Shown: positions 1 through 9,258 of the stretch, one piece after another
Layout of the letters: each line of letters opens with the position of its first letter
Position numbering within the stretch: position 1 is the first letter of the stretch
NCBI RefSeq assembly: GCF_004571195.1
Contig: NZ_CP038272.1
Span: 1-60,873 of the forward strand
DNA: 60,873 nucleotides
Origin: Legionella geestiana
GTDB lineage: Bacteria; Pseudomonadota; Gammaproteobacteria; Legionellales; Legionellaceae
Direction: 5' to 3'
Notes under the pieces: generated by a model
Told to the model about the DNA's origin: nothing
What the model saw: the letters and a program-made list of their open reading frames with translations, nothing else
Databases searched by the model: none
Position numbers and translations under genes: made by a program

Positions 1-1612
1 GGCAACACTGGTTTTTTTATATTCTATTTCTGAAGCAGCAGAGGGTTATGCTGGTGAAAGGGCGCGACATGCTATCAGAGTATTGATGGAACTTGCCCCA
101 AAATCCGCATTAGTCCGACGTAATAATAGCGAGTTCCTAATACCTTTAGAAGACATTCAAATTGGAGATGAGTTTATTGTTCGTCCTGGTGAAAGCATCG
201 CTACAGATGGAGAGGTCATATCTGGACATTCTAGTGTAAACCAAGCGCCTATCACGGGTGAATCAATTCCTGTTGAGAAATTTGTGGGAAATAAAGTATT
301 TTCTGCAACTATTAACGGCGAGGGGACTCTTACTATTCGCGCTACCAAAAAATTTGCTGAGAACACGTTATCTCGTATTATTTTTCTTGTTGAAAAAGCA
401 CAGGATAAAAAAGGTCGCAGTCAACGATTTATAGAGCGTTTTGGCAATCTCTACAGTCCATTCGTTCTTTTAGCAGGGGTACTAATAGCTACCCTACCTC
501 CTCTATTTGGGCTGCATTGGCAAGAATGGGTGCTACGTGCAACGGTGTTTATTGTTGCAGCTGCACCATGTGCTTTAGTAATTTCTATCCCAATTACCCT
601 TGTAGCTGCTCTTGGTACAGCCAGTCGAAACGGAATATTACTTAAGGGTGGGATATATTTAGAAAAATTGGTTCAAATAAAGGTTATTGCGCTTGATAAA
701 ACAGGAACCTTAACACAAGGACAACCCAAGGTCACCGATATCATTTCGTTAAATAATTATACTCAGAACCAAATATTAAATGTAGCTGCCACCCTTGAAT
801 CGCGTTCCCAGCATCCACTGGCACATGCCATTTTACAACAAGCAAAGGCAGAAAGTGTTGCATATAAACCTGTTGAACATTTTAAGTCATTGACTGGTTC
901 AGGGGTTCAGGGTTTTATAAATGGAGAACAATTTTATATTGGCAATCCAAAATTATTTATTGATATGGGTCTATTGGTAGAAACTGTAATTCAAGAAATA
1001 AATAAATTACAGACCGTTGGAAAGACTGTCGTATTAGTAGGAACAGATAAGGAAATTCTCGGTTTAATTGCAATTACTGATCCTCTAAGATCTACAGCAA
1101 GGCAGATGGTATCGTCCCTAAAATTGATGGGTATTGAGCGTGTTGTTATGCTCACTGGAGATAACTCGATAACTGCCGCGTCAATTGGAGTTCAAGCAGG
1201 TGTAGATGAAGTATTCTCTGATTTATCACCAGAAGATAAGACACGAAAAATTGAGGAACTGGAAAGACGTTACGGTAAGGTAATGATGGTTGGCGATGGA
1301 GTAAATGATGCTCCAGCACTTGCAGCAGCACATGTAGGAGTTGCAATGGGCGCCGCTGGAACCGATGTTGCATTAGAAACTGCGGATGTAGCATTAATGG
1401 GTGATAATTTATTAAAATTACCTTATCTCATCGAGTTTAGTCATCGAACCTGGAATATAATTTTACAAAATTTAGGACTATCTATAATTGTTATTAGCTC
1501 TCTTATTGTCGGGGCGGTAACTGGCTATTTTACGTTGCCAATAGCAGTTTTAGCCCATGAAATAAGTGAGCTTATTGTTATTGCAAGTGGTCTTCGCATG
1601 TTAAAATCTTAA
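1..1612 (+). CDS. Heavy-metal P1B-type ATPase, 3' part (gene continues from 60578 across the window junction)
   Basis: This is a membrane cation pump that uses ATP to export a soft or transition metal. The frame is open from base 2 and joins the gene start at 60578 in frame, giving a 635-residue protein. Visible motifs are the TGES loop (about residue 184), the phosphorylation motif DKTGTLT (Asp about 331), the SRSQHPLAHA nucleotide-binding motif and GDGVNDAP. The metal-binding site in membrane helix 6 reads APC (residues 287-289) where most P1B pumps have CPC or SPC, so the transported ion cannot be named. There is no long N-terminal metal-binding domain, only a CSTC motif at residues 3-6. 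It lies inside the Tn3-like transposon and converges on the DUF302 gene. No metal-sensing regulator gene is adjacent. Confidence 0.93.
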   Translation, partial: ATLVFLYSISEAAEGYAGERARHAIRVLMELAPKSALVRRNNSEFLIPLEDIQIGDEFIVRPGESIATDGEVISGHSSVNQAPITGESIPVEKFVGNKVFSATINGEGTLTIRATKKFAENTLSRIIFLVEKAQDKKGRSQRFIERFGNLYSPFVLLAGVLIATLPPLFGLHWQEWVLRATVFIVAAAPCALVISIPITLVAALGTASRNGILLKGGIYLEKLVQIKVIALDKTGTLTQGQPKVTDIISLNNYTQNQILNVAATLESRSQHPLAHAILQQAKAESVAYKPVEHFKSLTGSGVQGFINGEQFYIGNPKLFIDMGLLVETVIQEINKLQTVGKTVVLVGTDKEILGLIAITDPLRSTARQMVSSLKLMGIERVVMLTGDNSITAASIGVQAGVDEVFSDLSPEDKTRKIEELERRYGKVMMVGDGVNDAPALAAAHVGVAMGAAGTDVALETADVALMGDNLLKLPYLIEFSHRTWNIILQNLGLSIIVISSLIVGAVTGYFTLPIAVLAHEISELIVIASGLRMLKS

Positions 1613-1621
1613 CTGTAGATG

Positions 1622-1639
1622 AGCGCATTACAATGCGCT
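1622..1639. terminator. Short hairpin between convergent genes
   Basis: Perfect 8-bp arms (AGCGCATT / AATGCGCT) with a 2-base loop lie just after the ATPase stop codon and overlap the DUF302 stop codon. A bidirectional terminator is inferred; the T-tract is weak on both sides. Confidence 0.5.
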
Positions 1640-2023
1640 TAATACTCTCTCCAGTTTTTGTCTTACTTCTCCAGCGACCAGATTGATCTCAGGATTGCCG
1701 ACCAATTCTAATACTGATTTTGGATCCATAAATTCAATATGCACTTTGCCTATATCATCCTGGCGTACAACCACATTACATGGTAGAAGCAAACCTATAG
1801 ATGGCTCCTTTTCTAAAGCATGATGGGCAAATTGCGGATTGCATGCACCAAGAATTTGATAGGGAGGCATATCTTTATTTAATTTTTTTTTCAAAGTTGC
1901 TGACACATCTATATTTGTAAGAACTCCAAATCCCTCTTTTTGCAGTTCTTCAGTAACTTTTTTAATTGCATCATCAAATGAATACAATACTTCTTTTCCA
2001 AATCCATATTTTATATTGATCAT
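1628..2023 (-). CDS. DUF302 family protein
   Basis: A 131-residue soluble protein with the DUF302 layout: an N-terminal YSFDDAIKKVTEELQKEGFG segment, a central YQILGACNP motif and a LLLPCNVVV strand, each with a Cys that could bind metal or take part in redox chemistry. The biochemical role of DUF302 is not established. Members are often found beside heavy-metal ATPases and thiol-redox genes, and here the gene converges on the P-type ATPase within the same transposon. That makes a part in the same metal response plausible but unproven. A perfect 18-bp palindrome lies about 55 bp upstream of the start. Confidence 0.85.
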   Translation of the reverse strand: MINIKYGFGKEVLYSFDDAIKKVTEELQKEGFGVLTNIDVSATLKKKLNKDMPPYQILGACNPQFAHHALEKEPSIGLLLPCNVVVRQDDIGKVHIEFMDPKSVLELVGNPEINLVAGEVRQKLERVLSAL

Positions 2024-2077
2024 TCTTTATCCATAAAAATTAACTCAAACCATACCAGATGTTATCATTAATAAATA

Positions 2078-2095
2078 ATTCTTAATATTAAGAAT
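2078..2095. promoter_or_regulatory. 18-bp perfect palindrome upstream of DUF302 gene
   Basis: ATTCTTAATATTAAGAAT is its own reverse complement. It sits between the tnpR stop and the DUF302 start, where an operator would be expected. No cognate regulator is encoded in the transposon. Confidence 0.4.
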
Positions 2096-2122
2096 ACCAT
2101 AGGATTGGGGATCTGTAGTGAA

Positions 2123-2671
2123 TTATTCTTGTTGTAAACGATAAATTGTTGCTTTATGGACATTAAACGTTTTTGCAATCTCACTTACCGATTTATCTTC
2201 TTGCAAAAGCCGCTTGGCCAATGACTTTTGTTCTTTATTCATTTTTTCAGGTCGTCCAAAACGAACTCCACGTTGCTTTGCAGCTGCGCGACCCGCACCA
2301 GTACGTTCACGAATTAAGTCACGCTCAAATTCTGCAATACCTGCGAATACGGTCATGATCATTTTACCGGCATGAGAAGTGGTATCTGCCCAAGGCTCGG
2401 AAAGCGAACAAAAGGAAGCCTCTGTTGTTCTTATGCAGTCTATTAATTCTAATAAATGCTGGGTTGAACGCGCCAATCTATCCAATTTCCAAACAACGAC
2501 TACATCTTCAGGTCGAAGCTGATCAAGTAATCGTTGTAATTCTGGACGATCTCTTTTTGCACCAGAAATTTTTTCCTGATAGATACGTTTACAACCAGCT
2601 TCTTTTAGTGCAACTAATTGCAACTCTAAATTTTGATCCGTGGTTGAAACGCGAGCATACCCAATTTTCAT
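2123..2671 (-). CDS. tnpR: Serine resolvase/invertase of the Tn3-like transposon
   Basis: A 182-residue small serine recombinase that resolves the cointegrates made during replicative transposition. The N-terminus MKIGYARVSTTDQN carries the catalytic Ser9. The WKLDRLARS arginine motif follows at about residues 61-69, then the long E helix (FAGIAEFERDLIRERT) and a C-terminal helix-turn-helix with SVSEIAKTFNVHKATIYRL. It is divergent from tnpA, with the presumed res site in the 156-bp gap. Length and motifs are complete, so it is likely functional. Confidence 0.95.
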   Translation of the reverse strand: MKIGYARVSTTDQNLELQLVALKEAGCKRIYQEKISGAKRDRPELQRLLDQLRPEDVVVVWKLDRLARSTQHLLELIDCIRTTEASFCSLSEPWADTTSHAGKMIMTVFAGIAEFERDLIRERTGAGRAAAKQRGVRFGRPEKMNKEQKSLAKRLLQEDKSVSEIAKTFNVHKATIYRLQQE

Positions 2672-2827
2672 AACTAATCCCTAATATTTTATTTGCAAAT
2701 CATATCGCAAAACAATAGACTTTTGCATCTGATTTTTGCAACGAATTTAAACCTTTAAATAAAGGCATTCAAATTCCGTTGCAAAACTTCTAAGTTTAGC
2801 AACAACACCTATTGATTTTGGATAAAC
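2672..2827. promoter_or_regulatory. Putative res site and divergent tnpR/tnpA promoters
   Basis: This gap between divergent tnpR and tnpA is AT-rich. It contains a 10-bp inverted repeat (TTTTGCAACG at 2734-2743, CGTTGCAAAA at 2777-2786), as expected of resolvase-binding subsites. Assignment is by position and symmetry only. Confidence 0.55.
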
Positions 2828-5800
2828 ATGCCTGTTAGTTTTCTCTCCCCAGTACAATGTGACAATTACGCTAAATATCCTACTGACCTACCACCAGATA
2901 TCGTAGATAGCCTTTTTTTCCTCGATGATCAGGATATGGAGTGGATTGCAAACAAGCGTGGTGACTTCAGCAGGTTAGGTTATGCATTACAGCTGACAAC
3001 AGTTCGATTTATTGGAGCTTTTATTTCCGACTTGAATCAGATTCCTCGTGTGGTAATTGAGCGAGTTGCTATTCAAATCAAGGTTAATGATCCTGAAAGT
3101 TGCATATCAATGTACATGAAAAGTGAGCAGCGTTGGCGTCATGCTGTTGAAATTCGAGCGCGTTATGGCTATATAGAATTTGCTGAAAAAGGTAGTCGTT
3201 ATCGTCTTGGTCGCATATTATGTGCACTATGCTGGACTGGTACTGACAGACCTGGAGTGCTTTTTGATCATGCAGTGGGTTGGCTATCGACCAACAAAAT
3301 ATTGTTACCAGGTATTACAGTTCTTGAGCGTTTTGTTGCAGAAATTCGCTCCAGGATGGAGTCTCGCTTATGGCGAATGTTGATTAAAAATTTAAGCGCA
3401 TCACAACAGGAAAAACTGAATGACCTCTTGGTGGTAGAGGATGACGAACATCTGTCATTGCTTGATAAACTGCGTAAAGGTCCGGTTAGCATCAGTAGCA
3501 CAGCTCTTGTGCAAGCATTAAAACGGGTTGAGTCTGCCCGCAACATTAGTGTTGAATTACCACTGTACCGCATCCCCGCCTGTAAAATAGCAACACTTGC
3601 ACGCTTTGCTAATACGGCAAAAATTACAGCCATCAACCGCTTGCCGTTTGAGCGTAAAATGGCGACGCTCGTTGCTTTTGCGAATCATTTTGAGTCAGAC
3701 TCCCAAGATGATTCTCTGGACGTGCTCAGTATGGTATTGCGTGATTTATTCTCAAAGGCCAAGCAAGAAAATAAAAATACACGACTGCGAACTCTTAAAG
3801 ATCTCGATCAAGCTACAGCCACATTGGTCGATGCATGTAAATTACTACTGAATACAGAATTATGTGATCATGAAATTCGGGACACAATTTATACAACAGT
3901 AGGTCATGAAGCGCTTGTATCTGCAGTTGAAAATGCCACTGCCTTAATCAGGCCGCCAAGTAATGTGTTTTATCATGAGCTTGAACAAAAGGAAAAAACA
4001 GTTCAGAAATTTTTACCTTCGCTCCTTCGAGTAATAAATTTTGATAGTAATCAAGCGGGAAAACCTCTTCTTGCCAGTCTTGAATGGTTAAAGGGAAAAC
4101 AAACGGATGAACCGCCAATGGAGATTATTGGAACATCATGGAAACGTAATATTGTTATTAAAAATGAATGTAGCGTTATCAATTGGCCACAAGACGAACC
4201 ACGACCCACTTATCGCGTCATAAAGAAACTTGTAAAAACCCAAGATGGTATCATTTTGCATAACGATAAACTTTTATATGCTGACCTTATCAATAAAAAA
4301 ATTAAGGAAATCGTTGTACCAGAGAAAAAACAATCTCAAGTTGAGAAATTGAAAAAATCCATTTTAAACATGAAGGAAGTTCAAAAAAACGCAAATAATA
4401 AAGAGCTTGCATTAATAACATCAATAACTGGCCGGGATAGCAATAGAACTACAATTGACCGAACAGCATATATATTTTGTGTTCTTGATAAATTGCAATC
4501 GGCACTGAAACATAGGGATGTGTTCATAAGTCCGAGTTGGCGGTATGCTGATCCAAGAGCCAATCTTTATTCTGGCTCAGAGTGGGAGGCAATACGTCCT
4601 ATGATTTGCCGCTCATTAAATTTAACAATTGACCCAATGTTAGCCATAACAAGCCTTACAGATGAACTACATCAAGTGTATCGGTTAGTTGCTGCAAATA
4701 TTGATAATAACCCTGCTGTTCGATTTGAAACAGTTAAGGGTAATGAGGAGCTGATTCTAACTCAGCTTGATGCACTTGATGAGCCTCCATCATTAAAAGC
4801 ATTGAGAGCTGCTGTAAAAGCCAAATTACCACGTGTCGATTTACCCGAGATGGTACTTGAGATAGCCACACGTACTGGATTTGCGGATGGATTTACCCAC
4901 ATCAATGAAGGAAGTGCGCGTGCTGAGGATCTATTAATCAGTTTATGTGCTGAATTGCTAGCAGACGCTTGCAATACTGGACGAGAACCGTTTGTTCGTG
5001 AGGACATACCTGCTTTAAAAAGAGATAGATTGGTATGGGTTGATCAAAATTATATTCGAAATGAAACGATAATGGCGGTCAATGCCATTTTAGTTTCTGC
5101 TCAAAATCAAATTCCATTAGCTAAGAAATGGGGCGGAGGCGATATTGCATCGGCTGATGGCATGCGCTTCGTTGTACCGGTTAGAACAGTGCACGCTGCT
5201 CCAAATCCAAAATATTTTAAATCAGGTCGTGGTGTCACTTGGTACAATCTAATCTCTAATCAACGAACTGGCTTAAATGCTGTAACAGTACCTGGCACTT
5301 TACGTGATAGCCTAATATTGTTAGGCGTTGTTCTTGAGCAACAGACGGAATTACAGCCAACGCGGATCATGACAGATGCAGGCGCATACAGTGATATTGT
5401 ATTTGGACTGTTTCGTTTGTTGGGACTTCGTTTCAGTCCGCGATTGGCTGATATGGGTGGTGCTAGATTCTGGCGGATTGATCCGTTGGCTGATTATGGA
5501 AAGCTCAATGTACTTGCAAAAAGTCGTATAAATATAAATCTTGTTCCTCCTGAGTGGGATGATATTTTACGTTTATTGGCTTCATTAAAACTCGGGAGAG
5601 TTCCCGCAGAAGGCATTATGCGCACTCTTCAAGTTGCTGATAAACCAACTCGTTTAGCCAAAGCAATTGCCGAAATTGGGCGAATTGACAAAACTATCCA
5701 CATGCTCAATTATCTTCATGATGAGTCATTCCGTCGTCAGACTTTGGTACAACTAAATTTGGGCGAAGGCAGACACAGTTTAGGTCGTTCTGCTCTGTAC

Positions 5801-5863
5801 GGGACAAAAATTCATACCAACTCCTCGGGCGGTGGTTCGATGCTCAAGAAGGCCATCACCTGA
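2828..5863 (+). pseudogene. tnpA: Tn3-family transposase, interrupted near the 3' end
   Basis: A large DDE transposase that cuts and joins the ends of the Tn3-like element. The true coding sequence runs to 5792, where a composite transposon begins. The remaining residues up to the stop at 5863 are read from the end of the IS. Removing 5793-10456 (composite plus one duplicated 9-mer) rejoins the frame exactly, giving 1085 residues ending at 10749. The interrupted product keeps the N-terminal domains and the final catalytic Glu in LNLGEGRHS, but lacks about the last 98 residues. That missing part includes the conserved LNIITLWNTIYM helix, so activity is probably lost. Confidence 0.93.
5784..5792. 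repeat. 9-bp target duplication, left copy
   Basis: GTCGTTCTG lies directly before the IS end at 5793. The same nine bases follow the far IS end at 10448-10456. Both belong to tnpA coding sequence. Confidence 0.92.
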
Positions 5864-6981
5864 GCAATTAAATCCAAGGTACCCTGCTTTACATTGAGAA
5901 CCGCATCACGTAGAAAATAAAGACCATAACGAAACACACTGACCTCTTTTCTACCATGCTTTTTAATTTTGATCGCTTTTTGCGCGCTCCGCCACTCACC
6001 AACTTTATAAGCCCAACAAAAGCCGATGCATAAAAGTGCTATCAGCTTCGAAATACGCTCCGGCTTTGTAATGTGCGTGTCCTCAAAGTTAAAACCGCGC
6101 GACTTCAGGCAGGAAAACAGTGTTTCTATTTCCCAACGCCGGCCATATAATTCGATGGGTGAATCAACTTCTTTGTCTGTTGCGACAATCAGTAATTCAC
6201 CGTCCGTAAGCCGAAGCGCACTCAACCAGACTTTTTGTTTCCAAAGCCTGCGTTCACCACTTAATTTTCGTTGCTCACCAAGCTTCAAATCATAGAAAAG
6301 AGCATCTACATTAACGTCAAGCCCCAAGCTGTTGCTGGTTTGAGTGTTGCTTTTGATTCGAATGCAAAACGAGATCTTTTCACTACGCAACCATGAGAAC
6401 CACTCGTTTCCAACAAACTCTCGGTCAGCCAGCAGACAGGCCACTCTTTCTTTGCCAAACTGCTTTATAAAACGCTTAAGTAAGGCTATACGCTCTGTGG
6501 TATTGCTGTTCCCCCGCTTGGGCAGCAAATCCCACATGAGAGGGATGGCTAGCCCTTTGTAGGCAATAGACAGCATTAATATATTGATATCCTGCTTGCC
6601 CCACTGCCAATTTGTTCTGTCGAGGCTGAGATGCAACGGCGTCTGGTCAAAATCAAAAAAGGTCATCACCCATCCGGCAAGGGCGGTGAAATATATTGTG
6701 AACTCCCTGAAAAATCGCTTGATACGCTTGTAGCGCGATTCTATTGTTGCCTCACTTTCAAAGCCGCAGGCCAGTTCGCTTAAATTTACTGTCCTTACTT
6801 TGAACAATGATACCAACATACAGGCGAAACAGGTCATTCTTGCCTTGTTCCAACCAAAATATCCGTTTAATATACCGCTCAGCTCATTGATTTCCATGAC
6901 TCCATGCCTTTTCCTTGAACAGAAACGCAGGGATTGTCTATTAATCAATGAGCTACTTCAAATTTTTTGTCCCGTACAAAG
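5793..6981 (-). mobile_element. IS4-family insertion sequence, copy A
   Basis: 1189 bp with ends CTCTGTACGGGAC (outer) and CTTTGTACGGGAC (inner), which are imperfect terminal inverted repeats followed by an A-run. It is clearly diverged from copies B and C, especially in the 3' part of the transposase. Confidence 0.92.
5812..6897 (-). CDS. IS4-family DDE transposase, copy A
   Basis: A 361-residue transposase from the ATG at 6897; a TTG further up at 6948 extends the frame, but the ATG start is preceded by an AAGG element. DDE residues are visible in LDRTNW, LADREFVGNEW and WEIETLFSCLKSRG, the last being the YREK-type region of the IS4 family. It differs from copies B and C at scattered sites. 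The final 40 residues differ most (for example VLNVKQGTLDLIAQ against ALNAKQNILSLIGQ). It appears intact. Confidence 0.93.
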   Translation of the reverse strand: MEINELSGILNGYFGWNKARMTCFACMLVSLFKVRTVNLSELACGFESEATIESRYKRIKRFFREFTIYFTALAGWVMTFFDFDQTPLHLSLDRTNWQWGKQDINILMLSIAYKGLAIPLMWDLLPKRGNSNTTERIALLKRFIKQFGKERVACLLADREFVGNEWFSWLRSEKISFCIRIKSNTQTSNSLGLDVNVDALFYDLKLGEQRKLSGERRLWKQKVWLSALRLTDGELLIVATDKEVDSPIELYGRRWEIETLFSCLKSRGFNFEDTHITKPERISKLIALLCIGFCWAYKVGEWRSAQKAIKIKKHGRKEVSVFRYGLYFLRDAVLNVKQGTLDLIAQVMAFLSIEPPPEELV

Positions 6982-7343
6982 GCCAAATTTATTACAATTT
7001 GCTATTACAAATATGCCTAATTATCATAAGGAAATTGAACAAAATATGGCGTTCATATCGCAATCATTAGATGCATTTAAATCTGAAGTTAAGAAAAAAT
7101 TTAATATCATTGTTAACTTATCTGTTGACGAATTTATAAAGTTGAATTAGTTTGAGAAAATAATGAAATTAAGTTTGGGTTTAGCGTTAAGTAACTAAAC
7201 CCCTATTACCCGCTAAGATTCTCAGACATAATTATTCAACAGTTGCTCGAGCAAACGCTTTCAAAATTTGTGAACTTGGATGCGCAGATAAGCTAACCAA
7301 CTTATTAGCAAGAGCTATAGATGAATTACATGCCACACCCTGT
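6982..7343. other. Cargo flank with a truncated reading-frame tail and a hairpin
   Basis: A short open tail ends at 7150. Outside the IS it contains MPNYHKEIEQNMAFISQ and more, which may be the 3' end of a gene cut off by IS copy A. It is followed by an inverted repeat (GGGTTTAG at 7177-7184, CTAAACCC at 7195-7202), a possible terminator. Nothing else is assignable here. Confidence 0.4.
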
Positions 7344-9119
7344 TTACTTTCGAAGCGTGAGTTGAGAATCACTGCAAGTTCGTAGCAAACTCCGGGCACT
7401 TGTCCCTTTAAAAAAGGTCACGTTACTTCTCAATGGGCTGTTTGCCAAATCCTCCATTTTTATCTGGAAACCCTGAGATTGATCGGGTTTCGCCTCTCCA
7501 GCAATACTGACCGGATCAGAACCCAAATCACCGCGGGAATACCGTATATTTTCAGATTGAAGCGAGCTTATTGTGCTTTTTGCCGCGTCGACCTGACGTC
7601 GGTTGAGGGTGATACTGTCAACGACACTTTCCTTGCTTCCCTTCAACACAGCGACCTCCGACTCCAGGGCTTGATAATCATGATAGGAATGACCTTGGGG
7701 ATAAGACGTATTCAGCGTTAAACGATACTGATTTATGACGATTTTCAGGGCGTGAATATTTTCTGTACAAGTATTAATTTCTTTATGATTGTCCTGAACC
7801 AGGGCGCTAAATACTTCTTTATCGACAACTATCTTTTCAGAGAGTTTCATGGCTGGCTTGCCTCGATGTTCTGTTTCAATCGCATCTGCAAGATACTGCT
7901 TCTGTTGTTCATAGGCAGTTAACTCTGACAGTGCTTCTTCAAGCCTTTCTGCGTTCCTCGTGAGGTTGCTGATTAAGGCCTTATATGCCTGGTAGCCAGG
8001 TTCCCGGAGCTGGTTTTCTATTCCTGCAATACGACGTTCCAACCCCATCCTTTCATCCACTTTCTGCTGACGACTCTGTAGAAGTAGTTGTATATCCTGT
8101 TCCTTCATTGCTATTTTTGCTTTTGTTATTTTGACACAGAGATCAGCACATTGACCATACAATGAGTCTTTCAGGGCTTGGAGCTCCCTTTCTTTTGCTG
8201 TCATTGGCACAACAGAACTGCTTGAACTGGAACTGGAAGCAACATCTTTTGATGAAGCTGACTTTTTTAAGCGATTCATTCCGCCTGAAAGCGCATCAGC
8301 CATGGAAGTGGCCTGTTTTGGTGCTTTTTTAGCGCTTATTGCTGCGATAGATCTATAAAGAAGTCGGGTATTGAACAGCAATTCATTCAACAACTCCATC
8401 GTGTAAGGCTCTTGCAGGGTTTTCATAACAACTGCGTTATGTTTCACAAACTCAAGCTTTCGTTCCTGCAACAACGCCATTGGGGATTTGATCTCCCGGG
8501 TTACCAGCACCGGAGCAGAAGGAGGAGGCGGTGGTGGCGGCGGCGGTGGTGGTGGTGGTGGTGTATTGTTGGGAATATCTTCAATGTGATGGATCTGTAT
8601 AGCATCGCTGCCTTCAGATAAGGACGGTGTTGTGTTGGAATTTGTACCCAAATCGGTATGCAATGGAGTAACCGATGCATTGATTGGCATAATGGAGCTG
8701 ATATGCGCTACATTACTCGCTCGATGCCGTGCATCCTCTTTATCGCGAAATAGAGTATTGATAGAATTGAGTAGCTCAGCTATAGCCTGGCTTTGTTCCA
8801 ACTTGAAAGGAGGTCCTTTGTCGTCATTCAATAGCTGCGTGATTTCTTTGAATAATTCGACAAGTGAGGAAGCGTCGGTTGAGACATCATTCCTTTTGAT
8901 TTGTCTCAGTTGATCTCTAAATGAGCTAATTTTCCGGCTTCTTTCGCGATGAACCCATTCTTTTAACACGAACCTCGGTTGTCTTGGATCAAACGGAACT
9001 TCTGGTGGGTAAGTGAGCTCATGGGCTTTCGGGAGTAGTTGACTTGTGGGTGTTTCACGAAAACCGTATGTTGCAGCATCCACTATACTACCCACTGTCT
9101 TTAGAAATATTTCAAACAT
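7344..9119 (-). CDS. Large coiled-coil protein with a polyproline tract, candidate secreted effector
   Basis: A 591-residue hydrophilic protein with no signal peptide or membrane segment. A mostly charged, helical N-terminal part (about residues 1-160) is followed by a run of about 14 prolines near residue 190, a serine-rich stretch (SSSSSSSSS, about 295) and long coiled-coil segments in the C-terminal half. Polyproline tracts bind profilin, SH3 and WW domains in eukaryotic proteins, and this architecture is typical of Legionella proteins delivered into host cells. No named family is recognisable. It is the only full gene between the two IS copies, so it moves as cargo. Effector status is inference. 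Confidence 0.8.
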   Translation of the reverse strand: MFEIFLKTVGSIVDAATYGFRETPTSQLLPKAHELTYPPEVPFDPRQPRFVLKEWVHRERSRKISSFRDQLRQIKRNDVSTDASSLVELFKEITQLLNDDKGPPFKLEQSQAIAELLNSINTLFRDKEDARHRASNVAHISSIMPINASVTPLHTDLGTNSNTTPSLSEGSDAIQIHHIEDIPNNTPPPPPPPPPPPPPPSAPVLVTREIKSPMALLQERKLEFVKHNAVVMKTLQEPYTMELLNELLFNTRLLYRSIAAISAKKAPKQATSMADALSGGMNRLKKSASSKDVASSSSSSSSVVPMTAKERELQALKDSLYGQCADLCVKITKAKIAMKEQDIQLLLQSRQQKVDERMGLERRIAGIENQLREPGYQAYKALISNLTRNAERLEEALSELTAYEQQKQYLADAIETEHRGKPAMKLSEKIVVDKEVFSALVQDNHKEINTCTENIHALKIVINQYRLTLNTSYPQGHSYHDYQALESEVAVLKGSKESVVDSITLNRRQVDAAKSTISSLQSENIRYSRGDLGSDPVSIAGEAKPDQSQGFQIKMEDLANSPLRSNVTFFKGTSARSLLRTCSDSQLTLRK

Positions 9120-9258
9120 CAGCTTCTCTACGTTTACGGGATATAAAAATTTGCGCGCAGAATAAAATAGAAAATGGTTTGCGTCAACAAATACACAGTA
9201 TGGTCTTAAAAAGGATCTGAGACAAAGGGAGCAGCGAAGTACATTGTAAACCTCCTAT
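9120..9258. other. Upstream region of the polyproline gene
   Basis: 139 bp between the gene start and IS copy B. It is AT-rich and must hold the promoter for the minus-strand gene. No clear motif is seen apart from a weak GAGAAG ribosome-binding element before the ATG. Confidence 0.3.

Noticed and set aside
6026-6295. Open frames antisense to the transposases, repeated at all three IS copies
   Set aside because: They mirror the transposase codons and lack ribosome sites; their conservation follows from the IS sequence itself.
8412-8621. Plus-strand frame rich in Arg and Trp
   Set aside because: It is the complement of the polyproline tract in the minus-strand gene and has no ribosome-binding site.
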